Below, in pieces: positions 23,329 through 32,566 of a DNA stretch of 36,367 nucleotides. This DNA comes from an uncultured Clostridia bacterium. GTDB taxonomy: Bacteria; Bacillota; Clostridia; Christensenellales; Borkfalkiaceae. Position 1 is the stretch's first letter. Each line of letters starts with the position of its first letter. The stretch is taken from assembly GCA_947630245.1 (NCBI GenBank), contig CANRGR010000008.1:1-36367 (forward strand), given 5' to 3'. Below the pieces are notes generated by a model. The model made no database searches. It worked only from the letters and a program-made list of their open reading frames with translations, and was not told the origin of the DNA. Made by a program: the position numbers and the translations under genes.

Positions 23329-24930
23329 ATGGATCGACGCGTGAGAGAGGTGTTGTTCCCCGTCGGGGTAACGGATGTCTGCGGCGAGATTGACAACGCC
23401 GCGGTTCTGACGAAGCAGTGCGATCTTCAAATCGGGCTCAACGAAGATCATCTCGTTACGGTGCACGGGAAGGGGTATCTCGTCCTCGATTTCGGAAAGG
23501 AGATCAACGGCTGCGTGCGGATTCTGACGCAGCTTTCGGACGGCGGGAGCTGTCTTGTCCGCGTCAGAACGGGGGAATCTCTCTCCGAGGCGTGCGCCGA
23601 GCTTGCCGAGCGGAATGCGGGGAACCATCATTCCCTGCGCGATTTCACGGCGGCGCTTCCCATCTATTCCGATCTCGAATTTTCCGAGACGGGCTTCCGC
23701 TTTGTGCGGATCGACTTCTGCGAGAACAAGACCGTCACGATCAAAGCGGTGCTGGCGATGTACATTCACCGCGATCTGCACCCGACGGGCGGCTTTGTCT
23801 GCAACGACGAGCGGGTCAACCGCATCTTCGAGGTCGCGTCGAGAACCCTCTTCCTCAATATGCAGAATTACATCTGGGACGGAATCAAGCGGGACCGTCT
23901 CGTCTGGATCGGGGATATGCATCCCGAGACGTCGGCGATCATCTGTCTGTTCGGCGCCGATCCGTCGGTGGAGGAGTCCCTCACCTATACGAAGGAGCAC
24001 ACGCCGCTTCCGACGTGGATGAACAACGCTCCGACCTACACGGCATGGTGGTTTGTCATCCTGCACGACTACTATCTGCAAAATGCCGACCGCGCCTATC
24101 TGGAAGAACAGAGAGAGTATCTCCGCGGCGCGCTCGAACTGATGGACGGCGAGATCAAAGAGGACGGCAGTTTCTCTTCGCTGAGCGAGTCGAGCCTGTT
24201 CGACTGGCCGAGCCACTGTTCGGAGGACGAGAAAGTCGGCGTGTTCGCGCTGTGGACGCTGGCGGCGAAGTGCGCGGAATATCTCTTCCGCGAAGTGGGG
24301 CTCGATCCCGCTCCCGCGCGGAACCTTTTGAGTAAGCTCTCCAAAAAGCGGGATCTTACCGTCAAAAAATTCAAACAATGCGAGGCGTTCCTCGTCTATG
24401 CGGGCATCCGCAGCGCCGAGGACGCATACGACTTCCTTACGGAGAGAGGCGCGCACGGATTCAGCACGTTCATGAGCTATTACATCCTGAGCGCGATTGC
24501 CGACGGCGGTCATCCCGACCGCGCGCTCGGACTGATGAAAGAGTACTACGGCGGAATGCTCGATCTCGGTGCGACGAGTTTCTGGGAGGACTTCAACATT
24601 GACTGGATCGAGGGGAGCGCCCCGATCGACCGTCATCCCCGCGAGGGAGAACACGATATCCACGGCGACTTCGGCGATCATTGCTATGTCGGGTTCCGCC
24701 ACAGTCTCTGCCACGGCTGGTCGTGCGGTCCCGTCACCTTCCTCATCCGTAAACTCGGCGGGATCGAGGTGCTCGAAGCGGGATGCAGGCGCGTGCGCGT
24801 CCGTCCGCAGCTTGCGGGGCTCGAATGGATGAAGATCGACTATCCCACGCCGTTCGGCGTCATTCATATCGAATGCGGCAAGGACGGGTGCACGGTCACG
24901 GCTCCGGAAGAGGTCGCGATCGAGCGGTAA
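23329..24930 (+). CDS. Alpha-L-rhamnosidase (GH78-like), no signal peptide
   Basis: QNYIWDGIKRDRLVWIGDMHPETSAI, TSFWEDFNIDWIEGSAPIDR, SLCHGWSCGPVTFLIRKLGGIEVLEAGCRRVRVRPQLAGLEW: GH78 catalytic-domain pattern. Confidence 0.88.
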   Translation: MDRRVREVLFPVGVTDVCGEIDNAAVLTKQCDLQIGLNEDHLVTVHGKGYLVLDFGKEINGCVRILTQLSDGGSCLVRVRTGESLSEACAELAERNAGNHHSLRDFTAALPIYSDLEFSETGFRFVRIDFCENKTVTIKAVLAMYIHRDLHPTGGFVCNDERVNRIFEVASRTLFLNMQNYIWDGIKRDRLVWIGDMHPETSAIICLFGADPSVEESLTYTKEHTPLPTWMNNAPTYTAWWFVILHDYYLQNADRAYLEEQREYLRGALELMDGEIKEDGSFSSLSESSLFDWPSHCSEDEKVGVFALWTLAAKCAEYLFREVGLDPAPARNLLSKLSKKRDLTVKKFKQCEAFLVYAGIRSAEDAYDFLTERGAHGFSTFMSYYILSAIADGGHPDRALGLMKEYYGGMLDLGATSFWEDFNIDWIEGSAPIDRHPREGEHDIHGDFGDHCYVGFRHSLCHGWSCGPVTFLIRKLGGIEVLEAGCRRVRVRPQLAGLEWMKIDYPTPFGVIHIECGKDGCTVTAPEEVAIER

Positions 24931-24947
24931 AAAAATTTCGGGCGGTT

Positions 24948-24992
24948 GAGCAGCCGCGGCTGCTCTTTCTGTGTTCCGCTGGAACACAGAAA
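24948..24992. other. Two adjacent stem-loops between the GH78 gene and the secreted-protein gene
   Basis: GAGCAGCCGCGGCTGCTC perfect palindrome (24948-24965), then TTTCTGTGTTCC-GCT-GGAACACAGAAA (24966-24992). Confidence 0.7.
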
Positions 24993-25019
24993 TAAAAAAA
25001 ACTTTAATTGGAGGAACAA

Positions 25020-26327
25020 ATGGGCAAAAAAATTCTGAGTCTTGCAGTTGCGGCGGTGTGTCTGTGCGGCGCAGTTGCGATCCCCGCGTTCGTTCCGGAC
25101 GACGGGACGCCGACGGCGGTTGCCGAGACACCGCAGGGACAGGAAGCGATCTTTTTGCAGTCTGTGACCCTTACGAAGCCGAACGGGAACGATTATGTCT
25201 TTACCTATCACTTCGATAAGGAAGTCTCCAAGACGGCGGCATCGCTTGACGGCAAAAAATCGTTCTTCACGGTCGGCGGGAAGGCGCTCACGGAGATCTC
25301 CGGGGCGACGCTTTCCTATTCCGACAACAAGAACGAGATCACGGCGACCGTTCCCGCCTCGTCGGGCGCGGTCAAGGAGGGGGAGACGACCCGCGTCACG
25401 GTGCTCGGCGGTTTCATCAGCGAAACCGACCGTGTGACGACCGTGCGCTACATCTACGATTTCAACAATCCCGGACAAGGAGAGCGCATCTATCGCAGCG
25501 ACAACATGGACGACTACGAAGAAGTGACGGTGACGTCCATCTCCGTGCCCTCGGGGGAATCGCAGAACGGATGTATCTACATCTATTTCTCCGACGTCGT
25601 CACGCCGAAGAAATATCAGGATCTCCAATGGACGAAAACCTGGCTCAGATCGGCATACGGAGAAGGAACCAAACTTTCGCTTTACAGCGATTCCGTGCTC
25701 GATCTGCTCTATAACTATCAGGTGTTCGATCCCTATTGGGAGAACAGCCTCTCGCATCTTCTTCTGTTCGGCTGCGAGGATTACAACGGACTCAAAGCCT
25801 TCCCCACGAACACGGGCGGGATCGACATGACCCCCAAGATGACGGTGGACGGCGTCGAGCTCTTCTCGGTGCGCCAATTCCAGGAATCGGTCGCCGAGAA
25901 CGGCACGAAATATATCGACAAAGCGGGGCAGACGCAATCGTTCAACGGACAGCAGTGCTTTGCCGTTCAGGTCCATTTCGATCAGAACTGGATTCAATTC
26001 ATTCTGAAAGGCGACTCCTCCAACGACACGCAGCTCTCCAAAGTCCTCGACGCGGACGGGAAGGAGATCCCGGGCGTGACGTCCTTCCATGAAAATCTCC
26101 GTCCCGAGAGTTTCAAGCAGAAGATGGCGATCGGCGTGCGCAAGGGACTTCTCATGCCCAACGGAAAGATGGTCAAGCAGGACTTTATCTTCACCTACGA
26201 CTACATGAAGAAGCAGTGGAGCATTGCCGGCGAGGCGAAGGGCGAGACCCGTGAGGACGAAACGCTCTCCAACCAGGAAGGCTACACCGACGCGGAACTT
26301 GCCCAAATCGAGAAAAACAAGGCATAA
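25020..26327 (+). CDS. Secreted protein of unknown function (signal peptide, beta-rich)
   Basis: MGKKILSLAVAAVCLCGAVAIPAFVPDDG... typical signal peptide; RBS ggagg. No confident family. Confidence 0.8.
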   Translation: MGKKILSLAVAAVCLCGAVAIPAFVPDDGTPTAVAETPQGQEAIFLQSVTLTKPNGNDYVFTYHFDKEVSKTAASLDGKKSFFTVGGKALTEISGATLSYSDNKNEITATVPASSGAVKEGETTRVTVLGGFISETDRVTTVRYIYDFNNPGQGERIYRSDNMDDYEEVTVTSISVPSGESQNGCIYIYFSDVVTPKKYQDLQWTKTWLRSAYGEGTKLSLYSDSVLDLLYNYQVFDPYWENSLSHLLLFGCEDYNGLKAFPTNTGGIDMTPKMTVDGVELFSVRQFQESVAENGTKYIDKAGQTQSFNGQQCFAVQVHFDQNWIQFILKGDSSNDTQLSKVLDADGKEIPGVTSFHENLRPESFKQKMAIGVRKGLLMPNGKMVKQDFIFTYDYMKKQWSIAGEAKGETREDETLSNQEGYTDAELAQIEKNKA

Positions 26328-26342
26328 GGCGAGGAGAATGAG

Positions 26343-29084
26343 ATGAAAAAGAAATGGTTAAAAGGCTTTGCTTTGACGCTTGCAATGCTCGTCGGGACAA
26401 GTGTGTTCGCGGCTTGCGGCACGGAACCGGACAATCCCGGTGGAACGACTCCCGGCGGAACGACTCCGGGCGGGACAACCTCGGGCGGAACGACCCCCGG
26501 TGGAACGACTCCGGGCGGCGAGACCCCTGGCGGAACAACTCCCGGCGGAACGACTCCGGGCGGAACAACTCCCGGCGGCGAGACTCCGGGCGAGGACGTG
26601 GACGTTCCCGATCTCAACAACGGCTACACCTATCATAAGGAGAACAACGAGGGGCTCATGCAGTTTTACAGCTCCGACGAGGATCTCGACTTCTTCCTCA
26701 ACGACTACATGCGCCGCCATCTCCGCTATGACGATGACGCGATCGGCGCGCTGAAAATCGGCGAGGGCAACAGCGTCTGGAAGGAATGGGAGACGATGTC
26801 CGTCGCGTGGATGAACACGGCGGGAATCGGTTACAGCCCCAAAGACAACGTCAAGAACTGGTTCTCGAATATCTATCAGGACGCATTCGGCTACATCTGG
26901 TTCGACGCCGGCACCACGACGACGAACTGGGGACAGAGCTGGGAGTTCCCGAGCTGGGCGCACTCGTACTACTACGAGGGCGGGCACAAGATGTTCCTCA
27001 ACACCAACTATTTCGACGGGCTCAACAATCTCAGCGACAACGGAAATCCCAAGAACGGGAACAACATGCTCACTTCCATCTGGAAGGGGGTTTCGGACAA
27101 GGGCATTGAGGGCGTGTTCGGCAAGAATACGACGGAGTACTACGACTACATGTCGATCACCGGAAACGACATCCGTTCGATCACCTACACCTACGAGACG
27201 CCCGTGAACAACATCAACGAGCTCGGACAGGAAGTGAAACCGTTCATGGGAACGCCGTTCTGCTCCCCGTTCCTCGAACTCGACTTCTCCATCACCGACT
27301 ACGATTCCCTCGGGCTCACCGATCAGGTGCAGGACATCGTCGTATGGTGGAAGGGCGGCAGCGGCGAGAGGAACGAGACCTGGGACGAACGGCACATGGT
27401 CAAGTACAGCGAATTCTCGACGAACTACCGCGAACGCTTCGCTTCCACGTCGCACATCGTATTCCCGATGTATGCGCATGAGAATTGGGGAATGTCCGAC
27501 GACATCGAGGACGCGATCACCGACATGAAGATCGAAGTCATCTTCAAAAACGGGATCAACGCGGAAATCCGCCTCGAAGAAGTCACGCTCGCCTTCGACG
27601 GGCGCCAGATGAACAACAACAGCGTCTTTATCGCGGCGGCGGCATACTACTATCAGTTCACGCAGGACGACGCATGGCTTCAAAAGAACATCGGAAAGCT
27701 CCGCCGCGCGATGCAGTTCCTCATCACCTACTGCGGATCGGAAGAGGAAGCGACGAACGCGCTCGTCACGACCGAACGCTTCATCGGGCACGACGGCTCC
27801 TCCAACTACGACTATTTCACGGGCACCGAGGACAATCCCGGCAAGTACAATGCGGGCAACGTCACCAACTATAAGTCGGTGGGACACGGCATCGGCGACG
27901 GCTATTGGGACGCCGTCAACAACCCCTGCATCAATCTCTATACGAACACCTATTTCTATAAGGCGCTCAAAGGGATGGAATATCTCGAAAGAATGATGGA
28001 CGCGAGCGGCGCGAAGGACAGCGAGACCGTGAAAGTCCGCCCCGCGGATATGGGCACGGAAGTGACCTATTCCGAGACGCCCGAGACGCTCCGTGCGAGA
28101 ATCGAGGCATTCGTTCCCCAATTCCGCGACTACTTCTGGAACAAGGAAACGGGCAGGTTTGTGCTCGGCTACCTTTCGGAGGACGATCCCGGCGTCAAGG
28201 CGGGCGTGATCGACAGAACCGTCGACTACGGCTTTACGACCTACAACCAGGAAGTCATCGAGCTCGGGCTCGCAACCGAGGAGCAGACCCGCTCCATCAC
28301 CGATTGGATCAACGGCGTGAGAACGGTCGAGGGCGACGACGCGGATAATTCGACCGACAAGAAAACGACGCAGATCTATGCGTTCGAATTTGCGCCCCGC
28401 TGGACGACGAAGGCAAACCGCTACCAGTTCTGGTTCCGCTTCAACGGAATCAGCTCGGGCACTTACGGCTGGAACAAGCAGGTTCAGAACGGCGGCACTG
28501 CGCTCCACTGCGCTTATTACGATATGGTCGCGGAGAAGGTCGCCCACGGCACCGAGGCAAGTTTCGCAAAACTGAGAAACGTGCAGGCTTGGTACGAAAA
28601 GGTCTACGACGCGGAGGGCTACGGCACCGACTTCTATTACGAGTATTACAGAAAGGCGGGCATCAAACTGCAAGGGACGAGAGGCTCGGGCGTCATCGGT
28701 GTGGACAGTGAGTTCATCGAGGCGACCATGCTCTACACGGCGGTTCCCGTTGCGTTCTTCGGGCTCGGCTCCACCGAGTACAAGACGCTCAACATCACGC
28801 CCGACCTTCCCGCGGAGCTCACCTTCTGGAAGATGGAAAACCTCAGTTTCGCCGATCTTGACTACGATCTCACGATCGGGGATAACTGGATCCAGATCAA
28901 CAGCGTGCAGGGCGACCTCACGGGCAAGAAGGTCCGCGTCACGCTCGACGCGCCCGAAGGCAGCTTCGAAGTCCGCCAGCACAACGTCATTCTCAAAAAC
29001 GGCACGGATTACGTCGTCGAAAACGGAAAGGTGATCATCACCGCTCCCTTCCGCAACGGCAGAATCCAGATTGTGAATCGCTGA
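26343..29084 (+). CDS. Lipoprotein with TPGG-repeat linker and glycosidase-like toroid region (uncharacterised)
   Basis: Lipobox VFAAC; (TPGGT)n linker; VGHGIGDGYWDAVNNPCINLYTN and IYAFEFAPRWTT segments shared with the 32567-34984 paralogue. Confidence 0.85.
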   Translation: MKKKWLKGFALTLAMLVGTSVFAACGTEPDNPGGTTPGGTTPGGTTSGGTTPGGTTPGGETPGGTTPGGTTPGGTTPGGETPGEDVDVPDLNNGYTYHKENNEGLMQFYSSDEDLDFFLNDYMRRHLRYDDDAIGALKIGEGNSVWKEWETMSVAWMNTAGIGYSPKDNVKNWFSNIYQDAFGYIWFDAGTTTTNWGQSWEFPSWAHSYYYEGGHKMFLNTNYFDGLNNLSDNGNPKNGNNMLTSIWKGVSDKGIEGVFGKNTTEYYDYMSITGNDIRSITYTYETPVNNINELGQEVKPFMGTPFCSPFLELDFSITDYDSLGLTDQVQDIVVWWKGGSGERNETWDERHMVKYSEFSTNYRERFASTSHIVFPMYAHENWGMSDDIEDAITDMKIEVIFKNGINAEIRLEEVTLAFDGRQMNNNSVFIAAAAYYYQFTQDDAWLQKNIGKLRRAMQFLITYCGSEEEATNALVTTERFIGHDGSSNYDYFTGTEDNPGKYNAGNVTNYKSVGHGIGDGYWDAVNNPCINLYTNTYFYKALKGMEYLERMMDASGAKDSETVKVRPADMGTEVTYSETPETLRARIEAFVPQFRDYFWNKETGRFVLGYLSEDDPGVKAGVIDRTVDYGFTTYNQEVIELGLATEEQTRSITDWINGVRTVEGDDADNSTDKKTTQIYAFEFAPRWTTKANRYQFWFRFNGISSGTYGWNKQVQNGGTALHCAYYDMVAEKVAHGTEASFAKLRNVQAWYEKVYDAEGYGTDFYYEYYRKAGIKLQGTRGSGVIGVDSEFIEATMLYTAVPVAFFGLGSTEYKTLNITPDLPAELTFWKMENLSFADLDYDLTIGDNWIQINSVQGDLTGKKVRVTLDAPEGSFEVRQHNVILKNGTDYVVENGKVIITAPFRNGRIQIVNR

Positions 29085-29095
29085 TAAAAGCTCAG

Positions 29096-29122
29096 CCCCT
29101 GCCGCGGCGAACGCGGCAGGGG
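29096..29122. other. Strong intercistronic stem-loop upstream of the ABC binding-protein gene
   Basis: CCCCTGCCGCG-GCGAA-CGCGGCAGGGG, 11-bp perfect stem, no T-tract. Confidence 0.7.
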
Positions 29123-29142
29123 GAACAAAAAAGGAGACATCT

Positions 29143-30612
29143 ATGAAAAAGATTTTATCAATCGCGCTCGCCGCACTCCTGTCCGCAACGCTTGCGATTT
29201 CCTGCGTCGGCTGTAACATCGACACGGGAACTCCGAACACCCCGGGCGGCAATCAGGGCAACACTCCCGGCGGGCAAACCCCGGGCGGGAGCACTTCCGG
29301 CGGCGAAACCCCCGGCGGCGAAACCCCCGGCGGCAACCAGGAGGATCCTCCCGTCACCAATCCCGACGCGGTCACGGTCACGGTTGCGACGCTCGGCAAA
29401 CAGGATGAAATCGCACTGATGCGCCGCTGGACGAACGCGTACAATAAGGCGCATCCCGAAGTGAATATTCAGATCGTCAAGCAGATGCAGGGCATGCCCG
29501 ACACCACGCTTTGGATGTCGTCCAATGAAATGCCCGACATCATCTGGACGGCGGGGGATCAGCATTCTCCCTATTCGGGATACTACAAATACTTCCAGGA
29601 TCTCTCGGATGAAAGCAAATTCGAGGGCAGCAAGGAATTTTTCGCGGACTTCTACGACTCGCTGATTGATACCACGCATGCGACGACGGAGGACACGGGC
29701 ATCTGGTTCGTCCCGCGCGATTATAACCGTCTCGTCGTCTATCTCAACAAGACCGCGTTCGAGGCGGCGGGGATTCCGCTTCCCGAGAACGATTGGACCT
29801 TCGAAGAATTCATCGGCATCTGCAACGCGCTCATGGACAAGGGCGCAAAGAAGGGCGTCGAATGGATGGTCTGGCGTCCCATCTTCACGACAATGCTGCA
29901 AAACTTCGGCGGGAAGTATGTCGAAAACGGCAAGCTCGCGCTCGAAAGCAAGGAGACCGAGGCGTGCGTGGACTTCTTCCGCAAGATCTACGAGCGCGGT
30001 CGCAGCGAATCCGATCCTTACCTCGGCATCGCAATGAAAACGACGACCGCGGGCGAGTTCTTCACGAACTATCCCGACGACATTACGGACAGCATTCCCA
30101 TGACGATCAACGTCCGTCCCCAGCTTCCGAGCTTCATTTCGATGGCGGACGCGGGCGGATGGGAGCTCGAAGTGCGCGCCTTCCCGAACTTCAAACAGGC
30201 GGACGGCTCCGACGGATACGTCGGCGCGGGTTGCTCGGGCTACGGCATCACGACCGCCTGCACCGATCCCGCCAAGATCTCCTGGGCATGGAAGTTCCTC
30301 AAATGGTGCATGTCCGAAGAGGGCTACAACGAAGTGGCGGATCTCGGAAACATCGTCCCCGCGCTCAAATCCATGAGATCGAAGGGCGCATGGCGGGACT
30401 ATGAGTACTACGGAGCGTCCGTCGACGCGGACGCGTTCGTCTATGAAAACACCCGCGACATCTTCCTCAACTATCAGAACGGTCTGCCCGTCTCCAAGCA
30501 TGACGACTTCATCGCGCGGATCGACGATTTCTGGACGAACATTCTCACCGGCGGATACAGGGGCGCGATCGACCGGTTGAAAGAGGACTGCAAGGCGCTC
30601 GGAATCGACTAA
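29143..30612 (+). CDS. Carbohydrate ABC transporter substrate-binding lipoprotein (family 1)
   Basis: Lipobox ISCVGC, TPGG-rich linker, then VTVATLGKQDEIALMRRWTNAYNKAHPEVNIQIVKQM and binding-protein fold features; followed by two permeases. Confidence 0.92.
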   Translation: MKKILSIALAALLSATLAISCVGCNIDTGTPNTPGGNQGNTPGGQTPGGSTSGGETPGGETPGGNQEDPPVTNPDAVTVTVATLGKQDEIALMRRWTNAYNKAHPEVNIQIVKQMQGMPDTTLWMSSNEMPDIIWTAGDQHSPYSGYYKYFQDLSDESKFEGSKEFFADFYDSLIDTTHATTEDTGIWFVPRDYNRLVVYLNKTAFEAAGIPLPENDWTFEEFIGICNALMDKGAKKGVEWMVWRPIFTTMLQNFGGKYVENGKLALESKETEACVDFFRKIYERGRSESDPYLGIAMKTTTAGEFFTNYPDDITDSIPMTINVRPQLPSFISMADAGGWELEVRAFPNFKQADGSDGYVGAGCSGYGITTACTDPAKISWAWKFLKWCMSEEGYNEVADLGNIVPALKSMRSKGAWRDYEYYGASVDADAFVYENTRDIFLNYQNGLPVSKHDDFIARIDDFWTNILTGGYRGAIDRLKEDCKALGID

Positions 30613-30628
30613 CACAAAGGAGGACAAC

Positions 30629-31630
30629 ATGCCGGATATGGTTTCGGAACAAGAACTCTCGAAGAGCTCCTCAAACGCAGTCGCTGCGGCGGAGACGAAG
30701 GGGACCTCAGTCCGCAAATCTCCCGAATACCGTAAGCGGAAGATCAGGGAAAATCTCGTCGGATATCTCTACATCATGCCCGTCATACTCGGCGTGCTCA
30801 TCTTCACGGCGTTTCCCGTCGTCTATGCGTTCATCGAGAGCTTCTTCGAAACGCGGCTCATGCCGCTCGGCGAATCGCTCGGCGAGTTCGTGTGGTTCGA
30901 CAATTACATCAAAAACTTCACAAATTCCTTTTACCGGAGGCAGTTTTTCCAATCGCTCGGCGTCACGTTCCTCTATGCGGTGACCTATATCCCGCTCAGC
31001 CTCGTGCTCTCCTTCCTGCTCGCCGTCCTGCTCAACCAGGACATCAAGGGAATGAAGTTCTTCCGGGTGCTCTACTATCTGCCCGTGCTCATTCCCGCGG
31101 TTTGCAGCGGCATGCTCTGGAACAGAATCACCGACCCCGAATACGGGATCATCAACAAGGCGCTGGAAAACATCGGGCTCGGAGGGCTGCCGTGGTTTAC
31201 CACCGCGGCGTCGAGTATGCCGTCCTTCATCTTCATCAACTTGTTCACGCTCGGCGGCAGTATGATCCTGTGGCTCGCGCAGCTCAAAAACGTCCCCAAG
31301 ACGCTCTATGAGAGCGCGCGGCTCGACGGCGCGGGAAAGTTCCGGCAGCTCATCAGCATCACCATTCCCGTCTGTACGCCGATGATCCTCTACAACTTCA
31401 TCATGAGCGTCATCGGCGTCATGCAGACCTATTCGCAGGTCATCACGCTGACGGGCAACTCGGGCGTGGACAACAGCTTGCTCTTCTATGTCTTTAATAT
31501 CTACGGCAACCGCGTCTCGCACTTCGGCTATGCCTGCGCGCTGAGTTTCATCCTGTTCGGGATCATCGGCGTTCTGACGGCGGTTACGATGAAGACGAGC
31601 AAGTGGGTCTATTACACGGAGGAGGGCTGA
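30629..31630 (+). CDS. Carbohydrate ABC transporter permease (MalF/UgpA type)
   Basis: VGYLYIMPVILGVLIFTAFPVVYAFIESF...; EAA-like loop LYESARLDGAGKFRQLISITIPVCTPMI. Confidence 0.95.
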   Translation: MPDMVSEQELSKSSSNAVAAAETKGTSVRKSPEYRKRKIRENLVGYLYIMPVILGVLIFTAFPVVYAFIESFFETRLMPLGESLGEFVWFDNYIKNFTNSFYRRQFFQSLGVTFLYAVTYIPLSLVLSFLLAVLLNQDIKGMKFFRVLYYLPVLIPAVCSGMLWNRITDPEYGIINKALENIGLGGLPWFTTAASSMPSFIFINLFTLGGSMILWLAQLKNVPKTLYESARLDGAGKFRQLISITIPVCTPMILYNFIMSVIGVMQTYSQVITLTGNSGVDNSLLFYVFNIYGNRVSHFGYACALSFILFGIIGVLTAVTMKTSKWVYYTEEG

Positions 31631-31632
31631 TC

Positions 31633-32559
31633 ATGGAACATGAAGCGTTGAATCCCGTTTTGGAACCGGTTGCGGAGGACCCGATGGTCATCGAGGGGAG
31701 AAAGCGCAGAAAGCGCGCGAAGGCGATGCGGATCGTCGGAAAGACGGGAAGCTATCTCTTCCTCACCGCGCTGTCGCTGTTTTTCCTCTTCCCGTTCCTC
31801 GTCATGATCTGTCTGAGCATCCTCTCCAACAAGGAGATCTTACAGCAGGTGCTCTTTTCCCCGACGGGAACCATCTATCTCGGAACATACCGCGCCCTCT
31901 TTTCAAGCGGATCGACTTATCTGCGCTATCTTCTGAACACCCTTTACGTCGCGGCGATCACGACGGTCGGAATCCCGCTCGTCTCCTCGCTCTGCGCCTA
32001 CGGATTTGCGAAGCTCGAATTCAAGGGGAGGGACGTCATATTCGGGATCGTGCTCGGCACGATGATGATCCCCGCGGTCATCAGTATTGTCCCGCTCTAC
32101 ACCCTCTACGCAAAGCTCGGGTGGATCAACACGCTGTTCCCGATGTGGGTTCCGTCCCTCTTCGGCGGCGGCGCGACGAACATCTTCCTCATGCGCCAAT
32201 TCATGCGGGGGATTCCGAACGACATGCTCAAAGCCGCCAAACTCGACGGCGCGAACTCCTTCGTGATCTATCTCCGCATCATGATCCCGCTGTGCCTTCC
32301 CATCATGCTGTTTGTGGCGGTGCAGTCCTTTATGGGAGCGTGGAACGACTTCATGACGCCCTTCACCTATCTCAATTACGGATCGGAGAGCGTGACGCTC
32401 GCGCTGGGCATCTATTGGGACTACGGTCCCGGGAGCATCAAATTTGCAAACGAGGCGATGGCGGCGGGCGTCGTCATGACGCTTCCCTGCGCGGTGATCT
32501 TCTTCTGTTTCCAGAAGTATCTGATCGACGGCGTGGCAGTCACGGGCATGAAGGACTGA
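31633..32559 (+). CDS. Carbohydrate ABC transporter permease (MalG/UgpE type)
   Basis: YLFLTALSLFFLFPFLVMICLSI...; EAA-like loop MLKAAKLDGANSFVIYLRIMIPLCLPIM. Confidence 0.95.
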   Translation: MEHEALNPVLEPVAEDPMVIEGRKRRKRAKAMRIVGKTGSYLFLTALSLFFLFPFLVMICLSILSNKEILQQVLFSPTGTIYLGTYRALFSSGSTYLRYLLNTLYVAAITTVGIPLVSSLCAYGFAKLEFKGRDVIFGIVLGTMMIPAVISIVPLYTLYAKLGWINTLFPMWVPSLFGGGATNIFLMRQFMRGIPNDMLKAAKLDGANSFVIYLRIMIPLCLPIMLFVAVQSFMGAWNDFMTPFTYLNYGSESVTLALGIYWDYGPGSIKFANEAMAAGVVMTLPCAVIFFCFQKYLIDGVAVTGMKD

Positions 32560-32566
32560 GGTGAGT

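Noticed and set aside
26420-26600. CRISPR or minisatellite-like GC repeats in the lipoprotein gene
   Set aside because: In-frame TPGG coding repeats without unique spacers.
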